This document shows positions 1 to 7,590 of a DNA stretch of 64,000 bases, piece after piece. Source of the DNA: JAFMDF01 sp965277445 (GTDB lineage: Bacteria; Bacteroidota; Bacteroidia; Chitinophagales; Saprospiraceae); NCBI GenBank assembly GCA_965277445.1, contig CBDICY010000016.1, positions 650,857 to 714,856 on the forward strand, read 5' to 3'. Both the position numbers and the translations under genes were made by a program. Numbering within the stretch: the stretch's first letter is position 1; the number at the start of each line of letters is the position of its first letter. The notes under the pieces were generated by a model. The model saw only the letters and a program-made list of their open reading frames with translations. It was not told where the DNA came from and ran no database searches.

Positions 1-1679
1 AATGGATTATTTTGGATGGTCAAACTCCGTCCTACTTTCTTTATTTCTAAACTTGCTAAGTCGGTTAATTGAGTTTGAGTAATGGACAAAAAATCAGTCA
101 CTTCTTCTATACCTGCTAAATTAGAAATGTCTGTAATATCATTATCTTCTTGGAAGCCAATATACAGACTACCTTCAATTTTTTGACAACCACAAAAAGC
201 GTCTACATCCGCTTGCGACCGTAGGATAACGGTTCTATTGCAAACCAGATTATTAGCAGGTGACCCTGCTACAACTTGACTAAATTTACGGTCACAAATC
301 AAGGCATAATTTTTATCAAATAATTGCACATCAATGGTGTAATTTTCACAAGTGCTTAAACCTGAAATAGTAATTACGGAATCACAATCATTGCTACAAT
401 CATAAACGAGTTGAAAAGCTTCATCATAAACTTTGACGATCGCAATAGGTGCATTTATCCCATTAATAAGCAAATTATTATCATTAGAACTGATGCGAAT
501 ATCATCACAATCCATAGGCGTGGTTCCGCCGCAATTTTCAAAAATATCTCGGGTAGAATTACATAAAGTGCCATTATCTCTTAAAGTTAAGATACCTCTA
601 TTTTGACCGTTTGTTAAATCTTGATCGATTAGATTAAATAAAGCACAGCAATCGCTTAAGGCAGGATTTTCAGATATGTCTAATGTTCCTGTAATTGTTA
701 AATTTCCGATATTGGGTAGCGTTGTTAAGACATCATTACGAGTAATCCGAAAACGTTCTACTTCTCCACTCAATTCAGGTGTTAGGATATTTTCTAGTTG
801 ACTATTTCCGCTAATGTTAAAATAATCACCTATTTCTTTTAAATTATTTAATTCGTCTAAAGCCAGAAAAGCATCGTTATTCTGAAAGGAAAATCCATTT
901 ACTTTTTCTAAGTTTCCAAAACCATTTAAGGTAGCTAATTTCGCATTGGAAGAAATGGATAAAACCAATAATACCTCTTTTAATTGTTGAAAACCATTCA
1001 ATTGGGTTAAGGCTGGATTACTACCAATTCCTAAATCCTGAATGACTTCCATTTGGTTGAAAGCATTGATGGATTGTAATAATTCATTCTGATAGATGCC
1101 AATGCCTCGTCCAATTTTTAAATTGGCTAAATCCGACAAATCAATTAAATCAGTTCCTGTTACCCTTAAATCTTCGGAAACGCTTATAGCACTTAAATTT
1201 GATAAATCATTAATGTCATTGGCACCACTAAATCGGTCTCCAATATCTAATATGCCTGTAATAATCTCACAACCGCAGAAAGCATCCACTTCTGATTGGT
1301 TGGCAAACGTAACATCTCCTGCACAGATGCCTAGCGCTACTGCCTCACTACCTAAAGTATAGGTTATATTTTCTTGGGATAAGTAGCCAAAATTAACAGA
1401 GAAAAACTCAAAGGTTAGGCGATAAACATCTCCAATATTGCCGCCTTCAATACTAACCATTGGGTCGCAGTCAAATTCACAAGTTTGAAGGAGATTGAAA
1501 TTAGCATCCGCAACTCTTAACTTAGTGTTAGCTATATCCAATCCGCTGATAATTAGTTTATTGTCTTCGGTTTGGATGGTGATTTGTTCGCAAGCGGCTT
1601 GCTGGGATTGTGCAGATAGCAGCAAGGGAATTAGGCTAAAGAGCATAGCCCATAGTTGGGTAAACTTGTTTTTGTTCAT
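1..1679 (-). CDS. Secreted leucine-rich (receptor-L-like) repeat protein, 3' end outside window
   Basis: An open frame runs from an ATG at 1679 leftwards past position 1, so only the N-terminal ~559 residues are visible. It starts with a signal peptide (MNKNKFTQLWAMLFSLIPLL, then SAQS). Residues ~28-90 form a beta-rich module with paired cysteines (CEFDCDPMVSI). A leucine-rich stretch of short beta/loop units follows (LSNLSAISVSEDL, FGNLEKVNGF), resembling receptor L-domain repeats. The whole arrangement then begins again near position 515 (CSNDCDSVITISG; VDAFCGCQKIEGSLYIG), so the protein is built of repeated ~360-residue modules. This is probably an exported surface or adhesion protein. A T9SS sorting domain may lie beyond the edge, but none is visible. 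No catalytic motif was seen. Confidence 0.75.
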   Translation of the reverse strand, partial: MNKNKFTQLWAMLFSLIPLLLSAQSQQAACEQITIQTEDNKLIISGLDIANTKLRVADANFNLLQTCEFDCDPMVSIEGGNIGDVYRLTFEFFSVNFGYLSQENITYTLGSEAVALGICAGDVTFANQSEVDAFCGCEIITGILDIGDRFSGANDINDLSNLSAISVSEDLRVTGTDLIDLSDLANLKIGRGIGIYQNELLQSINAFNQMEVIQDLGIGSNPALTQLNGFQQLKEVLLVLSISSNAKLATLNGFGNLEKVNGFSFQNNDAFLALDELNNLKEIGDYFNISGNSQLENILTPELSGEVERFRITRNDVLTTLPNIGNLTITGTLDISENPALSDCCALFNLIDQDLTNGQNRGILTLRDNGTLCNSTRDIFENCGGTTPMDCDDIRISSNDNNLLINGINAPIAIVKVYDEAFQLVYDCSNDCDSVITISGLSTCENYTIDVQLFDKNYALICDRKFSQVVAGSPANNLVCNRTVILRSQADVDAFCGCQKIEGSLYIGFQEDNDITDISNLAGIEEVTDFLSITQTQLTDLASLEIKKVGRSLTIQNNP

Positions 1680-1955
1680 AACTTTTGTTTTTAGTTTTAA
1701 TCAAAGAATAGTCTAGGGCTACCCTTTGAGGTAGTCGGAAAAAGTGATAAAAAGTGTAAGTGGATTGGAAGTGGTTGTCTAAAAAGTGAGGTTATTAAGT
1801 AGAGGGGAATTGGATGGAAGTAAGCAGGGGAAGTTTACTTGTGAGCTAAGTTAATCGTTTAGTGGGCTATTTGCAAATAATTTAATGGAAATGAATTGTT
1901 TTGGCGCCTTTAAGGGGGCGTAACTAATTGTGAGATTAGAAGTTTTAGAGAAAGC

Positions 1956-3128
1956 CTAATTTTTTAACAATGATCTTTCGTTCCTGATTTCTGTTAAAGC
2001 CACTAGTAATATCATTCCAATCAATGGAATAATTGCTAAGTTAAAGACTTGTGGAGCAGCTATCCAAAAAAGAAGCAGTAAGCTATTTATTAAAATAATC
2101 GCTTGCAAAAAAAACTTTTTTAACCTGCCCTTTTTTATAAATGGAGTGATTAAATAAAATGGATTTAACCACAATATATTATAATTCATTTGGGTAGCAG
2201 CATGTCGAGTTCCAAACCATAAAAACAGTAATAATAAGCCACTTAATCCAAAAGTGGAATAGAGTAGGTTAGTTATTTTGGGCAGTATAGCTGCATCCTT
2301 TATTACGAGAAAAAGTAAACTGGAAAAGATGAAAATAGCCCAATACAAAGGTTGAAAAAATTTCCATCTTGTTATCGTTGAATCGTTACTTTTGACAATT
2401 ACCCTACTAGTTCCCAATAATGGTTGACCATTTATTTGATATTGACTCAATTGCTCCCTCAATTGATTGGGTAGAAACATTAATTCTTTTTGAGTAATCG
2501 TTTTATCAACAGGCATCCCTAAGAGAATGTCGATACCCAATCCTAACCATTTTTTATCAATTAGGTATGTTTTTAATTCCTTTCGATGAGTGGTGGTTAT
2601 GTTGAAAGGTGGTTTTTCGACGGGTAATTTATCAATAATATCCCTAATTCTAGTAGCACAATTATCGTTTAAAAAATCATATTTATAGTAACGACTTTCT
2701 GATTTTAAGGTATGTTTTAACTGTTGGTAGATTTGTTGTTTGTTTTCCTTGTCTAATAACAACCGTTGCTCAACTACACCCCTTTTAGTACGTTGATAAG
2801 CACTTTGGAAGCTGGAGAAATTGACAACACTAAGATGATAATCTAAACTACCTCGTAAGAATTTGAGCGCAAAAAAAGGCGTATTAAAATCAAAATTGCC
2901 AAAATCAAAAACGAGGTCTTTATGATTGGTTTTATCAATCACTCGAATAGCGGTATGTCCAAAAGTGGAGTAGAGGGCATCGCCACTTTCACAAGTTAAT
3001 AAGCTGATTTCTAAGTTGTTGGTAGTAGATTGGGCAACTATAGTCGTAGTGGATAAGAATGAAATTAATCCATATTTTAGAAGTTTGAAATAATGTTTGC
3101 TTAAAAAACGGAGATAACTTGATAGCAT
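1956..3128 (-). CDS. DUF4105 (Lnb N-terminal-like) membrane protein
   Basis: The 390-residue protein has an N-terminal hydrophobic signal or anchor (residues ~15-32, ending near VAQS). A DUF4105/Lnb-N domain follows at ~40-240, with the family signatures ESGDALYSTFGHTAIRV, FDFGNFDFNTP and NDNCATRIRDII. The C-terminal ~130 residues contain about four hydrophobic helices. The family is thought to be a periplasmic papain/NlpC-like fold, and the invariant His (FGHTA) and Cys (DNCATR) are both present, so a peptidase or amidase activity is possible but unproven. The gene is convergent with nothing and divergent from the cytochrome gene at 3313. Family assignment is firm; substrate is unknown. Confidence 0.85.
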   Translation of the reverse strand: MLSSYLRFLSKHYFKLLKYGLISFLSTTTIVAQSTTNNLEISLLTCESGDALYSTFGHTAIRVIDKTNHKDLVFDFGNFDFNTPFFALKFLRGSLDYHLSVVNFSSFQSAYQRTKRGVVEQRLLLDKENKQQIYQQLKHTLKSESRYYKYDFLNDNCATRIRDIIDKLPVEKPPFNITTTHRKELKTYLIDKKWLGLGIDILLGMPVDKTITQKELMFLPNQLREQLSQYQINGQPLLGTSRVIVKSNDSTITRWKFFQPLYWAIFIFSSLLFLVIKDAAILPKITNLLYSTFGLSGLLLLFLWFGTRHAATQMNYNILWLNPFYLITPFIKKGRLKKFFLQAIILINSLLLLFWIAAPQVFNLAIIPLIGMILLVALTEIRNERSLLKN

Positions 3129-3312
3129 TTCATTTTGATTTTTAGATAATTGCCTATTTTAAAAAACAGGAAATAAATATATTTTGATCAGTTGAAGCTT
3201 TGCATCTTTGCGCTTTAGCGTGTGTAAAATTAATTTCCAAAGTGTTAATGAATGCCTATTCTTTTAGATTTTACTATCTTGATGAAAATTTTGTGACTAA
3301 AAACAAAACGAG

Positions 3313-6048
3313 ATGCCAATTAATACGAACCAAACTTGCCTAGGCTTAATACTCTTTATCCTATTGTTGTGCTATGCTTGTCAAAGAGAAAGAACAAAGG
3401 AGGCAATAACTTCCGAAATGCCGACGAGTTTTTTATTAGATTTGTCGGACTTACCAGCTTACGAACAAAACATTGACCATGCTCAATTAATTGGAAACGA
3501 GAGTAATGAATTTTATCATAAAGGGCAAATAGTCTATAGAAATGTTTGTTTTAATTGTCATGGAGATAAAGACCAAGAAGGCTCCATGCCCAACTCTTTA
3601 AAGTTTTGGGCAGATAGCCTAAAGCACGGTGCTGATCCTTATTCGATGTATCAGACCTTGACGAGAGGGTTTGGCATGATGGCACCACAAAGTCAATTGA
3701 CCCCTCAAGAAAAGTATGAAGTAATCAATTTTATCCGCTATAAATTTATAAAAGAGGCGAATCCAACGCAATTCTTTGAAGTAGATTCAACCTATTTGAC
3801 GACTTTACCCAAAGGAGATACTATTGGACCTACCCCTAAAAAATATCAACCTTGGGCGGAAATGGATTATGGCGATTTTTTAATGCGGACTTACGAGTTA
3901 GCGGATGAAACGGATCCTCCACAATTTGTCTCTGGTGGTCGTTCTCCTTTGCCGAATGAAGATTATCGAGGGTTGAATTTTGCGTATAAAGGTATTGCTA
4001 TGCGATTAAATGAAGGAAAGGGTGGTGTTGCAGCAGGTAATGCTTTTGCACTATTTGACCATGATTTATTGCGTTTTACAGGCTTTTGGACAGGCAAAGG
4101 TTTTATCAATTACCGAGATATTTTACTGAATGATGAACATAATATTTATCCTCGAACGGTTGGAAAAGTACAAGTAGAAAATCCCATTACACCTGGTTGG
4201 GCAAATCCTGAAACGGGTAGTTTCGATGACCCTAGATTTGTAGCAGTAGATGGACGACCTTTTGGTCCTTTACCGAAGGAATGGGCGCATTATAAAGGCC
4301 TATATTATCATGGACAAAAAGTGATTATCAAATATACCGTAGGGAAGGCTAATATTTTGGAAACTTATGGCTTAGTGAAAAATGGAGCACAACCAATTAT
4401 TGAAAGAACACTAAATGTAACCGCTTCCGATAAAGCATTAAAAATGCGAGTAGCTCCACTTGCTGTTGCCGTTAAATTGAAAGGAGAAGGCGGCCAATTG
4501 GCGAAAGAAAAAGGTTATCATGTTTTAAAAACCTCTGCAAATAATGTCGCTAAAATAAAGCTCTTTATGGCAGCGAAAGAATCTGCTTTTGCAGAGGGAA
4601 TTAGGTTAACTGATCCAGAAAATTTGAACCAATATACGAATGGCGGCCCAGCTCATTATGTCAACCAAGTCTTATCAAGTCCCATTCAAATAGGCGCAGA
4701 AAATGGTGCTTATGCGGAAGATGTTTTTGTGCTGCCAAAAGTTAACCCTTGGAATAGTCGAATGCGTCCATCTGGGATTGACTTTATTAAAGATGGAAAA
4801 GAAGCGATTGTTTGTACGATTGATGGAGAAGTCTATCGACTGGAAGGAATTACCCAAAAAGAAGGCATGATTCAATGGCATCGAATTGCTACAGGGCTTT
4901 TTCAACCTTTGGGAATTAAATACCATAACGGAGACATTTATGTCGGTTGCCGAGACCAAATTGTTCGCTTAAAAGATTTAAATGGGGATGGTGAAACCGA
5001 CTTTTACGAAAGTTTTAATAGCGACCATCAAGTAACGGAACATTTTCATGAATTTGCGATGGGCTTGCAAGTAGATAAGGCAGGCAACTTTTATTACGCT
5101 AAAAGTGGTCGGCATGCCAGACGGTCTTTAGTACCACAACATGGCACTTTATTAAAAGTAAGTCTAGATGGCCAAACAACAGAAATTTTAGCTAGTGGGT
5201 TTAGAGCAGCGAATGGCGTTTGTCTCAATCCAGATGGTTCTTTTTATGTCACCGACCAAGAAGGCTATTGGAATCCAATGAACCGAATAAATCGAGTAAC
5301 TAAAGGTGGTTTTTATGGTAATATGTATGGCTTTAATCCACCCGCAGATTCTTCCGATGCAGCAATGATTCACCCGATGGCTTGGGTAGATATGAAATAT
5401 GATCGGTCGCCCGCCGAATTATTATGGGTAGAAAGTGACCGTTGGGGACCATTAAATGGTGGATTGTTGAACTTATCTTATGGTTATGGGAAAGCCTTTG
5501 TTGTTCTGCCACAGGATATAGCTGATTTACAACAAGGGGGAATGATAGAATTACCAATTCCAAGAATTCCAACAGGGCTCATGCGAGGTCGATTTAATCC
5601 TGTAGATGGACAATTATATGCTTGTGGTATGTCTGCTTGGGCAACGAGTCAAATGATTCAAATTGGTGGCTTATACCGCATTCGATACACTGGTAAACCA
5701 TTGAATCTGCCTGTTAAGATGGACGCTTTTGAAGGAGGAATGCAATTGACTTTTTCTGATAAAATAGATGCTGCAACGGCTAAAGACATTGCTAATTATA
5801 CGATTAATACTTGGGAATTAAAAAGAACTCGGAGCTACGGTTCTAAGCGGTATAATCCACAGACTTTGACGATTGAAAAGGTGTCTTTATCTGTCGATGA
5901 GAAAACGATTTTTATTCATTTGCCGACTATTCAAAAAACTTGGTGTATGGAGATTTTGTATAAATTGAAAAGTACGGAAGGGCAGGAGTTTGATGGAGCG
6001 GTGCATAATACGATTCATCGGTTGGCGGAACAGCAGGTAAATTTATAA
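3313..6048 (+). CDS. Lipoprotein c-type cytochrome with DUF6797 and sugar-dehydrogenase-like propeller
   Basis: The N-terminus is hydrophobic and ends in LLLCYAC (Cys23), a plausible lipobox, so the protein is probably membrane-anchored outside the cytoplasm. A mono-heme cytochrome c domain occupies ~65-150 with CFNCH at residues 79-83 and a Met-rich axial-ligand loop (GFGMMAPQ). Residues ~165-380 match DUF6797 (YRGLNFAYKGIAMRLNEGKG, WTGKGFINYRDIL). Residues ~470-800 form a six-bladed propeller like soluble glucose/sorbosone dehydrogenases (SGIDFIKDGKEAIVCTIDGEVYRL is split over blades; FRAANGVCLNPDG). A beta domain closes the chain. It probably oxidises a sugar-like substrate and passes electrons to the attached heme. 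The substrate cannot be read from the sequence. It is monocistronic, ending 43 bp from the convergent anti-sigma gene. Confidence 0.85.
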   Translation: MPINTNQTCLGLILFILLLCYACQRERTKEAITSEMPTSFLLDLSDLPAYEQNIDHAQLIGNESNEFYHKGQIVYRNVCFNCHGDKDQEGSMPNSLKFWADSLKHGADPYSMYQTLTRGFGMMAPQSQLTPQEKYEVINFIRYKFIKEANPTQFFEVDSTYLTTLPKGDTIGPTPKKYQPWAEMDYGDFLMRTYELADETDPPQFVSGGRSPLPNEDYRGLNFAYKGIAMRLNEGKGGVAAGNAFALFDHDLLRFTGFWTGKGFINYRDILLNDEHNIYPRTVGKVQVENPITPGWANPETGSFDDPRFVAVDGRPFGPLPKEWAHYKGLYYHGQKVIIKYTVGKANILETYGLVKNGAQPIIERTLNVTASDKALKMRVAPLAVAVKLKGEGGQLAKEKGYHVLKTSANNVAKIKLFMAAKESAFAEGIRLTDPENLNQYTNGGPAHYVNQVLSSPIQIGAENGAYAEDVFVLPKVNPWNSRMRPSGIDFIKDGKEAIVCTIDGEVYRLEGITQKEGMIQWHRIATGLFQPLGIKYHNGDIYVGCRDQIVRLKDLNGDGETDFYESFNSDHQVTEHFHEFAMGLQVDKAGNFYYAKSGRHARRSLVPQHGTLLKVSLDGQTTEILASGFRAANGVCLNPDGSFYVTDQEGYWNPMNRINRVTKGGFYGNMYGFNPPADSSDAAMIHPMAWVDMKYDRSPAELLWVESDRWGPLNGGLLNLSYGYGKAFVVLPQDIADLQQGGMIELPIPRIPTGLMRGRFNPVDGQLYACGMSAWATSQMIQIGGLYRIRYTGKPLNLPVKMDAFEGGMQLTFSDKIDAATAKDIANYTINTWELKRTRSYGSKRYNPQTLTIEKVSLSVDEKTIFIHLPTIQKTWCMEILYKLKSTEGQEFDGAVHNTIHRLAEQQVNL

Positions 6049-6090
6049 GAATGACTTTATTTGGACAAGCGTTTTTATAGAGAAATAGAA

Positions 6091-6960
6091 TTACTCAACC
6101 TTAAACCGTGAAATATGTATAATGCCTCCTTCTTCTTCAGTTTGGAGAAACAAATAATATAAGCCTTTAGGAAAAGGAACATTGGCGTTAAAGGAAAAAC
6201 TATAATTTTCTCCTAATGGTGTTCCCGTAAGGGACGCAGACAATACTTTATACTCGTTTTCAAAATCAAAAACTCGATTAGAGTAAATAGATAAAGTATA
6301 AGGAGGGGCTATTGCAGCCGTACCCGATACTTGGAAAGAAATAGTTGGAGCAAAGGAGAAAGTGGTGTCTTTAACGGGCGTTTCTAATTCGGTGATACTT
6401 CCTCTAGCTCGAACCTGTTCTGACAGAATACTTTCTATAATAGGATTAAGTTGAAAATTAGTAGGATCTACACTAGCTATTAATTCTTTTTTATTACTCG
6501 GTTTAGGAGCATTGTTCGGTTGTTTGTCTGAGGGCGTAGGGAACTTCTCTTTTGATGGTGGTGGAGTATTATATATAGTATCTACTAAAAATGGAGCCTT
6601 CTTATCTATTGTGGATCTCTCCAAGGTAGCAGGCGATTTTTCCTTGGGAGTTAGATGACTAATAGTCTTTTGTGACCACCAAAGCGCAAGCCCAAAAGGG
6701 ACGATTAATATAGGAAGCAGCCATTTCCATTGCCTAAATCTATTTTTGCGGGTTTGTTCCTTAAAATGTTGTGCGCCCTCTTCTTCTAAAATTGAGGCTA
6801 AGCCAGGTGTTCTTTCTTTGAAAAATGTGCTTATATCTCTTTGTAGATCAACTGCTTCGGACAAATCTGAATTTGTCACCATTTCTGCCTTAAAACGAGC
6901 TAATTCATCTGTGTCCATTTCCTGACTAAGGTATTTATGAATACGTTCTTGTTGATTCAT
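6091..6960 (-). CDS. Membrane anti-sigma factor-like protein
   Basis: The 289-residue protein has a cytoplasmic N-terminus of ~90 residues typical of Bacteroidota anti-sigma proteins (YLSQEMDTDELARFKAEM, then a helical segment with AVDLQRDISTFF). One transmembrane helix follows at ~95-114 (WKWLLPILIVPFGLALWWS). Next comes a Pro/Lys/Ser-rich linker, and then a beta-rich extracytoplasmic domain (~185-289). No zinc-binding HxxxCxxC motif is present. Its ATG overlaps the end of the sigma-factor gene by four bases (6957-6960), indicating translational coupling. It should bind and hold the sigma factor encoded directly upstream. The extracytoplasmic domain could sense a signal or be the site of regulated cleavage. 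The role is inferred from layout and topology. Confidence 0.7.
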   Translation of the reverse strand: MNQQERIHKYLSQEMDTDELARFKAEMVTNSDLSEAVDLQRDISTFFKERTPGLASILEEEGAQHFKEQTRKNRFRQWKWLLPILIVPFGLALWWSQKTISHLTPKEKSPATLERSTIDKKAPFLVDTIYNTPPPSKEKFPTPSDKQPNNAPKPSNKKELIASVDPTNFQLNPIIESILSEQVRARGSITELETPVKDTTFSFAPTISFQVSGTAAIAPPYTLSIYSNRVFDFENEYKVLSASLTGTPLGENYSFSFNANVPFPKGLYYLFLQTEEEGGIIHISRFKVE

Positions 6961-7529
6961 GCTGTTCTTCTTTTTACCTTATAAGTTGCATAGCGAACAT
7001 CTTTTTTAATAACTGCTTCTAGATTTTTCTGACAACGATACTTCCGATTTCTTGCGGTATGTTCATTTTTGAGCTTCATTTGTTCCGTAATTTCCGCCAT
7101 ACTTTTTTGATGATAAAAAAGCTGTAAAATTTGCTGACAAAATACGCCTAATTTTGAAAAACAATCTTCAAAAAATTTATTTCGTTCTCGATTAATTAAC
7201 GCTTGTTCAATGTCTTCTTCACTTATATATCTGTTGCCTTCTGGAATAGTCACGGTATTATTGACCATTTTTTTTCTTTTTCTATCCCAGATAAATCGAG
7301 CAGTACTGTACAGAAACGTATTAAATTGACTGGTGAGTTTAAAATTAGGATCTTTTGCCTTCTGATAGAGGATCATCAAAGCGTCTTGAAAAACATCTCG
7401 TGCATCGGCTACTGTACCTCCTTTATTTAGCACCAACTGCTGTATGCTAGGGGCGTAATTTTGGTAGATAGCAGCAATTACTTTACGATCGTGTTTTAAT
7501 AAGCCGTCTATATAATTTTTTTTATCCAA
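6957..7529 (-). CDS. ECF-type sigma-70 family RNA polymerase sigma factor
   Basis: The 190-residue protein has the two-domain ECF layout. Region 2 lies at ~20-95 (VADARDVFQDALMILYQKA; FNTFLYSTARFIWDRKRKK), and a region 4 helix-turn-helix at ~125-180 (CQQILQLFYHQKSMAEITEQ; ARNRKYRCQKNLEAVI). The linker is short and no region 3 is seen. It should direct RNA polymerase to a small regulon. The gene follows the CHAT protease gene after a 61-bp gap that contains a heptamer array, and it overlaps the anti-sigma gene by 4 bp. The three genes therefore probably form one regulatory unit. The target promoters are unknown. Confidence 0.88.
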   Translation of the reverse strand: MDKKNYIDGLLKHDRKVIAAIYQNYAPSIQQLVLNKGGTVADARDVFQDALMILYQKAKDPNFKLTSQFNTFLYSTARFIWDRKRKKMVNNTVTIPEGNRYISEEDIEQALINRERNKFFEDCFSKLGVFCQQILQLFYHQKSMAEITEQMKLKNEHTARNRKYRCQKNLEAVIKKDVRYATYKVKRRTA

Positions 7530-7550
7530 ATTTTTAAGATTATTTCGAAT

Positions 7551-7585
7551 TTATCGTTTATAATTCATCATTCATCGTTCATTAT
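7551..7585. repeat. Degenerate heptamer tandem array (5 units)
   Basis: Five consecutive 7-bp units of the form TTATCGT / TCATCAT fill the gap between the CHAT gene stop and the sigma-factor start. Similar arrays with other unit sequences recur across the window. Confidence 0.6.
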
Positions 7586-7590
7586 GAGGA

